Source of the DNA: Uloborus plumipes
Taxonomy: Eukaryota > Arthropoda > Arachnida > Araneae > Uloboridae
Length of the DNA: 64,000 bases
Direction: 5' to 3'
NCBI GenBank assembly: GCA_038373865.1
Contig: JAXGGA010002063.1
Span: forward strand, 62,001 to 126,000
Below are positions 11,111 through 19,985 of the stretch, piece after piece (position 1 is the stretch's first letter; each line of letters opens with the position of its first letter). The translations under genes were made by a program, and so were the position numbers. The notes below the pieces were generated by a model. It searched no databases. It had not been told where the DNA came from and saw only the letters and a list, made by a program, of their open reading frames with translations.

Positions 11111-11890
11111 GTTACTTCCTTTTACGTAGTAAAGGAAGTATTGTGATCACGAAAAAAATTTCACTCAAATTTCGGTCTAAATTTTGATTTTGCTCACCCC
11201 TGAATGAATGTCGCGTAGTTTTTTCGACCTGTCAGCACGTGCATATGTACCTAACAACATACAAACAGCCGAAAAATCAATTTCGACCACCCCCGAGTAA
11301 ATTACGACGAGTTTTCTCGTGACGTCTGTATGTACGTATGTGCGGATGTATGTGCGGGTGTATGTGCGGATGTATGTGCGTATGTGGCTCGCATAACTCA
11401 AAAACTATATGCCGTAGAAACTTCTAGCTTGGTATGTAGGCTCTGAGGGGGGTCTAGTTGTGCACCTCCCCTTGTGATTGCATTCGAATGTTCCCAAAGG
11501 GGTCTTTTACCCCTTTTTTGGGGTAAATCAATGTTAATTTCAATACAGACTCAAGTGATATGAATTGGCGCCACCACTTGGCGACATGTCGCCAAGCTTT
11601 TGGTCGCCAAGTGTTTGACGCCAAGTTGGCGACAAATTTGGCGAAAAAATTATTTTTTGAATTTGGGTTCAATTTGGCGCTATTGGCGATATTTTGCGAA
11701 AAATTCACTAAATGATATTAAAATCAGCAATATTTAGAAAAATAACCACTGTAAAATATTTTTTGCATTGTTTCGTGGTAGATTATGGGAGTAAATATTT
11801 GAATTTTTACCTTACTCACTCCAAGCACTTTTTTTAACACTTAAGGCAACTACTAAGAAATTTACACGTAAAAGGAAGTAGTGTGGGGTC
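11111..11890 (+). repeat. Dispersed repeat, copy 1 (second copy at 57887-58610, inverted)
   Basis: About 770 bp resemble 57887-58610 in opposite orientation, with common blocks GTCGAAAAAACTAC (complement), a GTATGTGCGGATGTATGTG-type simple repeat, a GGGGGGTCTAGTTGTG block and repeated TCGCCAAG/CTTGGCGA motifs. The two ends carry a direct repeat, AAAGGAAGTA plus 'TTGTG' or 'GTGTG' (about 11131 and 11871). No transposase is visible, and the class is unknown. Confidence 0.7.
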
Positions 11891-12185
11891 CATACCAGAT
11901 TTTTTTTCAATTTGCTCTACGGAGTAAAACTCATAATTTTGCTCGACAATATCAAGCATTGCTTAAATTAATTGAAATCATTTTGTTTTTTAACAAATAG
12001 AGGATGGCAACACTTTTTTTTAACTATTGAAAGTTTTCCTTTCATTAGCTAACAGTTATATCGTGTGAAAAATTTCTCAAGAAGATATAGGGAAAATTTT
12101 TTTAATGCGATTTATCCTTCAGATTGTTGTATATTAATTAAACTACTTTTATTCGGTCAAACGTTGCCAAAAATCAGTCCTTTTT

Positions 12186-12496
12186 GTTGTGTTGTTGTTT
12201 CTAATACCACTCCGGTATCCGAGCCTGCGTAGATGAAATCTGCTCGATTTAAGGCAGGAAAGATACGGCTTCCGTTTTTAAGAGCACCATTTAGGTGGAA
12301 GACCGATTTAAGCTCAACACACATGCCATAAGGATCCGTTCATAGGGTAGGCATCCATTCATAACATCCTTTCACACACACAGAAAGGACAATGACAGGA
12401 GAGAGAGAAAGTACGCCCATGGCCCCAGCCGGGACTCGAACCCGGGGCCACCGCATCACGGTCAGACGTCGCTGACCACTAGACGAGGTGGCCGGC
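12186..12496 (-). repeat. tRNA-derived SINE, family A (minus strand)
   Basis: The head at 12496 reads inward on the minus strand with A box CTAGTGGTCAGCG and B box GGTTCGAGTCC. The element is flanked by a perfect 12-base target duplication, TCAGTCCTTTTT, at 12174-12185 and 12497-12508. The body matches the SINE at 12775-13588, including a CATAAGGA/ATCCGTTCATAGGGTAGG block. Confidence 0.93.
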
Positions 12497-12774
12497 TCAG
12501 TCCTTTTTAGTGGCGGTTGGTGGCAAAATTGAATCCGCGCATGTTTCCGAGTAGTTTCACAATTATTCCAAATTTCATTGTAATCGTGGCATTACTTCTT
12601 GAGATATAGTAGTCGCAATGAACAACAAAAAACGTTCGATTGCTCCACCCTCTCTTTGAGCTATTGGCGGCAAAATCGAATCAGCACTTAGAACTTTTAA
12701 GCTCCTTATCGGGACAAATGTTTACTTATTTCCGTTCATTTCTTTGTGACATACAGCAGTCACAAGTAATGAGG

Positions 12775-13588
12775 TCGGCCACCTTGTCTAGTGGTCAGAG
12801 ACGTCTGATCGGCAAAGCGGTGTCCACGGGTGCGAATCCCGACTTGGGCATGTGTGGACTCACTTTCTATTTTCCTGTCATTGTCTTTTCTGTGTGTGAA
12901 AGTGTGTTATGAAAGGTTTCCTATCCTATAAATGGGTCCTTATGGCATGTGTGTTGACCAAAAACGGTCTTCCACCTTAATGGTGCTAGTAAAAACGGAA
13001 GCCATACTTTTCCTGCCTTAACTCATTAATGCCTAGCGTCCTTTTTTTAGGAAGGTCCAAAAAAGGGTCTGAATTTCCCCCAAATGAACATTTCAACCAA
13101 ATAATAGTGTTCAATTAGTACCTTGGTATTGTTTCAGTTCGTTATTAACAGATTGCAGTACATAACCATTGTAAAGTGTGTTCTGCAGCAGTTTTAATAT
13201 GATCTTTGTCAAAAATCACATCGTTCACAATCTCAAGTTTTCAAAGTTTTTCCCAACTTCCCAGTTTATGTTAATTGCTGATTTTATTTCTTCTTATAAA
13301 ATGTCTTTTTAAATATTATATCGTAAGCAGAAAACAATTTTTGTAAAAAAAAAGTGCATACACTCTGGGGTCAATCGTAACTTTTAAGGGACGATTTTTC
13401 TTTCCTTAAGAAAAAAAAATTTGTTTTACATAATATTTATTTTATTATTTGTCCTGTACATTAAATACTGTTTGTAACCAGTATACAAAATATCTTTAGG
13501 GAAAAAATGTCAGGCATTAATGGGTTAAATGGAGTAGATTTCATCTACTCGGGATCTGACATCCGTGTGGTTTTTGAAACAACAAAAA
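12775..13588 (+). repeat. tRNA-derived SINE, family A, interrupted by a TTAA MITE
   Basis: The head TCGGCCACCTTGTCTAGTGG has an A box and a degenerate B box (GGTGCGAATCC). The body runs to 13017, is interrupted by the MITE at 13022-13524, and resumes with the same sequence that follows CCTGCCTTAA in the SINE at 12186-12496. Imperfect flanks (AGTCACAAG at about 12758, AGTGACAAG at about 13588) fit a target duplication. Confidence 0.88.
13022..13524. mobile_element. piggyBac-like MITE (TTAA-flanked), 503 bp
   Basis: Terminal inverted repeats CTCATTAATGCC (13022) and GGCATTAATGGG (ending 13524) lie exactly between TTAA at 13018-13021 and TTAA at 13525-13528. TTAA duplications are the mark of piggyBac-superfamily elements. 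The insertion into a SINE is proven by the intact SINE at 12186-12496, which has a single TTAA there. A relative lies at 22302-22890 in opposite orientation. No transposase is present. Confidence 0.92.
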
Positions 13589-13823
13589 GTGACAAGAAAA
13601 ACGTTCGATTGCTTAAGCTCTTAATGAGCTTTTGTCACCAAAGTTAAATCAGCACCTGTAATATCTAGGGTCTACATATGGAGCAATTTTGCTTGATTTC
13701 ACCTGTTACTTATATGATATATAGCAGTCAACCAAAGGAGAGAAAGCGTTCGATTGTTCTCGCTCCCCTGGAGGAATTGACGCCAAAAACTAATGGGCAC
13801 CAATTAACATGGAAGGCACATAT

Positions 13824-14115
13824 TTCATATCACACCTCCAGGGTCCCCCGTACCTACCACAGCTTCGTGGTTTAACCGGGATAGGGCCCTGAAGAGCGCT
13901 CTGTTCTTAATTTTGAACCAGAACCTAGGGTCGAGCAAACCCTAGGCCCAGCACCCCCAGAAGTATCGTTTCACTTGGAGGACTTTGTGATCACGACATT
14001 TTTAACGCCTCCCAGCCACCATTAATCAAGACGGTGGATTTTTGATCGGCTGGGATTGAACCCGGGTCCTTCCGGACACGAGTCCGATGCCTTACCGATC
14101 GGGCTACCACGGCCC
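13824..14115 (-). repeat. tRNA-derived SINE, family C (minus strand)
   Basis: From 14115 leftward on the minus strand the head reads GGGCCGTGGTAGCCCGATCG, with A box TAGCCCGATCGG and B box GGTTCAATCCC about 55 bases on. Flanks TGGAAGGCACATAT (13810-13823) and TGGAAGGCACACAT (14116-14129) are a one-mismatch 14-base target duplication. The body is unrelated to families A and B. Confidence 0.88.
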
Positions 14116-14300
14116 TGGAAGGCACACATGTGAACTAAAGTGCGCTCTATTTTATGTAGTAGTTGCTGCAGTAGAGTGACCACATAAAACCGCTCGTGTG
14201 AAACACATACAACAGACAAACATTTTTCAAAAATATTCGAAATAGACTCAGCAAACCTCAAAACTTTTAAATCCGTCGAAATTCAAAATGCAAAAATTTT

Positions 14301-15600
14301 CAGGAATGCAATGCTATTCTCTATTTTGTAGATAAAGAATAATGTGAAGCTTTTGAGGGATGTCAAATTCTGCCGTATATCTGCAATTCATATAGTTACT
14401 TATGGAATTTTAACGTTGATATATAATAGAGAAGTGGAACTTACGGCCTCGAAGCTGCACGTGTTCTCTACGGGTTTCTTGTGAGGCCTTTTCAAAAAAG
14501 CTAATTCAGGGTATGAATTAATACTTAACTTCGAAAATCAATTTTAAAACTTTTACTTCTATGATTGATTCATATGCTCAATAATTTTTGAACTAGAAAC
14601 TAAAGCAAATATCCCACTTATATTTTTCATCGAATTTTAAAATATTTCGAACATTATTGTCCCCCTCGTCAATTTTTAAATAACATATTGTATTTTTTTT
14701 TCTAATGAATTTCTTATAATATAACTATCAAGCTTTAAAGTTCTTTAAAAACATGTGTTAAGTATATTATTTGTATTTGAAGTGGTATTTAAATACGTCA
14801 ATAAAAAGTATCATTAAAGATTAATGCTTTAACACAGCTTTTAACACAGCAGTTTTTTTTTTTACTTAATAAAACAATTAATGAAAATATATAAAAACTA
14901 TAATTCATTGCACAAAAGCAGCATTTAAAGGTTTTCAGCAAATGCGACCTCCGTTATTACTACATAATTTAAATCCGGCCTCCAGAGATAAAAATGTTCT
15001 CCGCCTATGGTTTGGTCAAATAATTACACAGGTCTGCAACCAAAAAACTGCGTGGGATATTTTGAGTGTACTTTATGTTTTTCGGTGTGCTGAATTCGAA
15101 AATGACCTCCGTTTTTGTCCATCACGTAGTTTTTCCGCAAAACTTATGTACTGAGTCTGGTAATGTACCATTTTACCTCTATATAACTGAATAAATACTA
15201 TTACTAATTTATGATTAAAAATATGTTTATTATAAATAGTTTTTCGTACTTGCTTCTTTGATGTTCAAAGAGCACCCACAGTTATAAAAACTGAAAAGAA
15301 AAAAAAGGAGAGAGAGCAAGGGTGGCCGTTGGATGGGGAAAAGTGAAAACGGTCCGGCTACACTCACCTACAGAGCCACATTGATCAGGTTCAAATATGT
15401 TGCACTCGGTTATTGGAATTGTAAGGGTTTTTCAAAATGAGGATGAGGATGATAGTGATAAGAGAGACAAGGGAATGTGAGGGAATTTTATTTTTTTTCT
15501 TGGATTTGATTAGTAAAAGTATTGGTTTGTGTTTTTTTTAATTAATTTTTAATTTAGTCACCTTCCTTGTCAGATCCAAGAAAATAAAATAATATCAGAA
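14301..15600. other. AT-rich noncoding stretch
   Basis: No supported gene. A 70-codon open frame at 14942-15154 has no recognised motif. Purine-rich simple sequence lies near 15290-15350. Confidence 0.5.
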
Positions 15601-15609
15601 TAGGCAGAA

Positions 15610-15848
15610 TTCCTATCATAGTGCATTTATTAATCAAGTGTTTTCCAAAAGATGAAAATGTTTGTTCGAAGTTTCCGAACGTAGTTGAAGCTAAATTGAA
15701 AGAAGGAATATTCACAGAACCTGACATACGAAAACTTTTATCCTACCCATCGTTTTTTGAATTAATCAATGAATAAATCTGAAAAAGAAGCCTGGAACTC
15801 ATTCAAGGATGTGATACAAAAGTTTTTGGCAAGTAACAAAGACTCTGA

Positions 15849-15885
<37 letters not shown>

Positions 15886-16150
15886 ATCGTTACAAGGATG
15901 TTGGCTGCATTCAAAGTTCAGCACTACAAAATGAGTTTAAAAATATAATTTCTACATTCACATGTAGACGATTTTTACAAAAATCTTGGTGGCTTTAATG
16001 AGGAATAGGATGAAATATTTTATCAAGATAGAGAGACGTTACCAAGGAAAGTGGAAAATTAAAAATGATGTCAGACTACTGTTGGATGCTCAAGCGGAAA
16101 ACTTAAAGAGTTCCAACCAGCGAAAGCACACCAATAGGAGTATCAATAAA
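15610..16150 (+). pseudogene. Decayed copy of a high-copy arthropod ORF family, with an A35 expansion
   Basis: Conceptual translation across several frames gives, in order: KCFPKDENVCSKFPNVVEAK, LKEGIFTEPDIRKLL, KSEKEAWNSFKDVIQKFLAS, SLKI-stop-FLHSHVDDFYKNLGGF, RRYQGKWK and MSDYCWMLKR. Read in sequence, these match an uncharacterised protein family that recurs many times in arthropod genomes, with its hallmark FLHSH..FF.ENLG...DE.GERFHQD and YQG.W...M.ADYCW blocks. The copy is broken by stops and frameshifts. A run of 35 A (15850-15884) follows the codons for KDSD. The function of the family is unknown to me, and it is probably transposon-associated. Confidence 0.75.
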
Positions 16151-17592
16151 AAAAAATGATTTTATCATGAAAATTAATACGCACTTAATGTGATCCACTA
16201 TCCACTTTTTAAAATGTGTTTTAATGAGTAAAAACGTTGCACAGCTTTTTTAGCAATCAATATATGATTTTGTCTATAACTTTTATTTTTTGACTTTGGC
16301 AACTAAGTCCTCACGTATTGCAAAAAATCTGTACGCGATAGAAAAAATGAAGCTCATATTCAGATTCAGCACACAGAAAAACATGAAAATCAGTTAAAAC
16401 ATCCCATGCATCTGTTCGATATTTTTTTTCAGACCTGTATTATTTGACGCGAAACTCTTTGATTGGCAACAGTAGTTTGTTTACAAAATAATTAGAATGT
16501 TAGCCATAAATGTACGCTGACCAAAGTGCACGAACTAGAAATCTGTTGTGAATAAACTGTGAAATGTACGTAGTTTGTTCGTAAGATTAAATGTCTCCTT
16601 TACAAGTTGGCTGTTACTTTTCGGGTAAGTGATTCAGTAATCAATTATATTTTTTAAACACAATACAGTAATACAGTTATTTGTATCTTATTTCATAAAG
16701 ATGAAATTATGTTTTCAAAAATATTACTGCTGATTGAAATCAGAAATTAGTTCCTACTCACGTAACCAAGACATTATCAATTTGACAAACATGTAACTTG
16801 AACTACCCATGCATACAATGCATGGATAGCCCAAGGGGAGGTCAACAAAACATTCACACTAGTTTTGATGCTAAAAAAGTTAGTGTTTAGTGTTAGTTCA
16901 AATTTTTGCGCAAGGTGTATGAGTAAGCTTCTCAGACGTCCCGGATTAAGCGGCACAGTCACGGTTTTCAAATGAAGTACCTGTGTCCCGGCCGGTTTAC
17001 TACTTCACGTCCCGGTAAAGGATAAATTTGAATTAGATGGTTAAAAATGTGGTAAAGAATAAATTTTAACTAGATGGCCAAAAATGTCTAAAAAAGAAGT
17101 CTGGGAATGATTATTTATTGTGGTAGGTAAGGGAGACACTGAAGTGAAAAGTGAATGATTATTTAAGATAATTGCGCTGTCATTTGTAACATTCGGATGC
17201 AAATTTAATATCGAATTAACTTGTAAAGATTTTTACAAGATTAGAACTGAAGAATATTTTCTAAAAAAGTCCTAACCAATGAAAAGTACTCGTAAATATT
17301 GTTTAAATTTTTACGCGAATTGTCACGAAAATACTCGTAAATATTGTTCAACTCGTAAAGAATTTTATTTCTCTTGCAAAACGTTTCTCCTTACTTAAGT
17401 AGCTTATAAATATCTACAGGTAAGAAAAACATATTTGAACTTATATGTTTATACGCTAGTGACATTTATTATTACCCCTGGTTTATGTTAATAATTAGAA
17501 ATCATTTATTCATAGCTTTCATAATAAACTACCCACTAAATTACTCCAAAAACTTGCCATAGCTATGCATCCTCGAATGGGGGGGGGGGATA
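16151..17592. other. AT-rich noncoding stretch
   Basis: Apart from a diverged direct repeat (ACTCGTAAATATTGTT at about 17289 and 17333), I see no gene or element. Confidence 0.5.
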
Positions 17593-18479
17593 GGGGTAAT
17601 TTGGGTATAGGTTACATTTTATTGAATAAAATGAAAACTAATCATTTAATACACTCACAAAAATTCACAATTATAAATGTTGCCAAAACTCTTATTGAAA
17701 TTGATAAAAAATAAATTCGCCTTTTTTGAGATGGCAATGCAATACAAACCAACTACTTCCAAATAGTGCTGCTAATTAACCAGATACTCTGTTTTCCAAA
17801 TTTAGATATGTGTACATTACATGTGTTTGCTTTAATTTGTAATAGAATTGAAACATTTATCATAATTAGTTTTCATGTAATTAACGATTTAAGAACATGG
17901 GGTAATTTGGGTATACATTACATTTTATGAATCAAAAGGACAAATGATTAATTTAAGGGACTACAAAAATAGGGATCAATTTGTGTGCATCCTCACTACC
18001 TAAGGTTTATATATGCTGAAAATGTGTTGGACTTTCAAATTTTCTTAAATGTAACTAAAATCTACTGCCCGTCAATAAATTGTTTGTCATTTTGTGCAAT
18101 TTTGCAGTATTTTCTGCATAACATGTATCTTAATACTTAGAAAAATTAGTATTCAGATTATCTAATTATGTATATTGTACCTACAACATTCAACATAAGT
18201 TTTAAACAAGTAAGTAAGATAGATGTTAAAACCATGCTTTGCTCTCTAACCATTACTATACCCAAATTCCCCAACCACGGGGTAATTTGGGTATAGTGAA
18301 ACTTATGTTTGCCATTAATATTAAAATAGATCTAATTACTTGAAATTTGTAAAAAACTATTCTAGAAAGTCACAATGCTACTATAAAACCAAAGAAAAAG
18401 AAAGAAAAAAGTATACAGGACTGGAAAATTCAAAGTAAGTCATTTTTATACCCAAATTACAAGACCCACCCCCCCCCCC
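17593..18479. mobile_element. MITE with GGGGTAATTTGGGTATA ends, TA-flanked, Tigger-like
   Basis: The left end GGGGTAATTTGGGTATAG follows TA at 17591-17592. The right end carries TATACCCAAATTAC and a C run before TA at 18480-18481. The same motif recurs internally at about 17900, 18250 (inverted) and 18282. No transposase is seen. Assignment to Tigger/pogo rests on analogy with 43668-45813, which has the same architecture plus transposase relics. Confidence 0.7.
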
Positions 18480-18598
18480 TACTCAAGACTCGAGGAGGGA
18501 GGGGGGGATTTTAGTGTCACGGTTAAACGTTTCTAAACCCTGGAAAGCCTATGCACGGGGAATGTTACTTATTCATCAATTAAAGTTCTTCTTCTGGC

Positions 18599-18771
18599 CA
18601 GGCCCGTCATTTAGGGGGACAGAGGGGGTCGAATGCCCCCCCTTGACTTTGAGAAATCAATGTATTTACCTATAAGTGGGCGCGGCTTTTGATGTTTTCC
18701 GATGAAATTGCATTGTGTTTGGACCCTTTGCCCCCCCCCCCCACACTGGAAAACTTCAAATGACGGCCCTG
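18599..18771. mobile_element. hAT-type MITE, 173 bp
   Basis: Ends CAGGCCCGTCATTT and AAATGACGGCCCTG are inverted. They are bounded by a perfect 8-bp duplication CTTCTGGC at 18591-18598 and 18772-18779, as expected of hAT transposition. The interior is G/C-run rich and noncoding. Confidence 0.92.
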
Positions 18772-18779
18772 CTTCTGGC

Positions 18780-19619
18780 GCATTTACTTTTTCTTTAAAT
18801 GCAACATACATTTTAATCTAGTTTAGAGGGAGCTTTTTCTTCCTTTTTTTATTGAAAGAATATGCAATGAAGCTCAATAAATATGTAGTCCACAACAGAA
18901 TTCTTCAAACGGAAATCTTATCTAATGTAGATGAGATTAAATTGAAAGCAATGAGACATATTCTTCACTGTAAAACAGTAATGAGAGTGCGAAAGAATTG
19001 AAAAGTATTAAGTTCCGGGGAATGAAGGAAATTATTTTAAATGTTTCTATTTTTTCAGAACAAATTTCGAATATGAATACAAAGGACATGTTGAAAGTAC
19101 GTTCATGCTGTAATTAGGAAGGTAAGCGTTTTGTGCTAATTTTCATAAGAATTCAGAAAATTAAATCAAATAATGCCTTGAGTCAACAAGTTCAACTAAA
19201 ACTTTTGAAATCTTATTAACTTTTACTGTTAAGTGAATTTTCTCTTAATGAATAGCCTGATTTGAGCTGAATATGGAATTTTTATGTTACATCCGTTTCA
19301 TTAGTGCCTGATTGCCCATTACTTCGGTGAAATGAAAAAAACTAATTGACATTACTGTCTTAAATGTTCAAAACTATTTTCGCAATTATAGTTAACTTAT
19401 TTTAAGTGAGGTTCTCTCTCTCCACATATGCGTAAACAATCTGTAATTCTTAAAAGTTTGCAAATTGGAAGACAGTTTCTTAACTTCACGCTGAAATGCA
19501 CTAGAAGTAATCACTTCAGTTGTATTGTGTTGTAAATGTGCACAGAAACGAATTTTTTAAATTCAAATTTATAATTTGTTTACTTTAAAATTACGAAACA
19601 CATTTTCATTTTCGTATTA
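18780..19619. other. AT-rich noncoding stretch
   Basis: Nothing recognisable. Confidence 0.5.
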
Positions 19620-19854
19620 GGGCGATTCTCTGTAAACTCGTCATTTTTCACACGAAATCTGTCCGGGCACAGTTTTTTGAAATGTTCGTATAATTGTAAT
19701 ACTATTGCTCAGAAAATTAATTGCTCCAAATACAATTGGGCCACAAAGTATTAATGCTTTACTTGTACTAAGAGCGATAATTACTTTATTACAATTCATT
19801 ATTTTTAAAACACTTTGTCCGGACAGCAAAGTACGAGTGTACAGAGAATCGCCC
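19620..19854. mobile_element. MITE with GGGCGATTCTCTGTA ends, 235 bp
   Basis: GGGCGATTCTCTGTAAACTCG at 19620 (first 20 bases GGGCGATTCTCTGTAAACTC) is repeated inverted, with one mismatch, ending at 19854. Inner segments continue the symmetry: CTGTCCGGGCACAG near 19661 faces TTTGTCCGGACAG near 19814. The target duplication is not clear. The superfamily is unassigned. Confidence 0.85.
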
Positions 19855-19884
19855 ATATATAGAGCTCCCTTATGGCAAAATTCT

Positions 19885-19971
19885 AGACCCGTCATTTGTG
19901 GGATTGGGGGGGGGGGCTGAGAGGGGGCATTCCCTCCCAACCCCCATGAAACATTTCAAACGACGGAGCTG
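19885..19971. mobile_element. Small MITE related to 18599-18771
   Basis: The ends CTAGACCCGTCATTTG and CAAACGACGGAGCTG resemble the hAT MITE ends at 18599-18771, and the interior holds a similar G run and C-rich block. Target duplication is unclear. Confidence 0.6.
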
Positions 19972-19985
19972 AATAATGCATTTTA

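Larger units (their letters stand above)
12510..14300 (+). repeat. Dispersed repeat with about 130-140 bp internal units, split by SINEs
   Basis: Units of the pattern CGTTCGATTGCTCC ... AATCAGCAC ... GACATACAGCAGTCAC recur at about 12630, 13600 and 13745. They end at about 14290 with a block resembling 35570-35640 (ATTTTTCAAAAATATTCGAAATAGACTCAGC, quoted here in two parts: ATTTTTCAAAAATATT and CGAAATAGACTCAGC). A related copy lies at 35230-35650. Two SINEs and one piggyBac-like MITE interrupt it. No ORF with known motifs is present. Confidence 0.65.

Noticed and set aside
11177..11401. ORF with HIRTYIRTYTRTYIRTY repeats
   Set aside because: Product of the GTATGTGCGGATGT simple repeat inside a dispersed element; the second copy at 57887-58610 does not conserve the frame.
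15850..15884. Poly(A) tail of a retrogene
   Set aside because: Homologous coding sequence continues after the A35 run, so it is an internal expansion.
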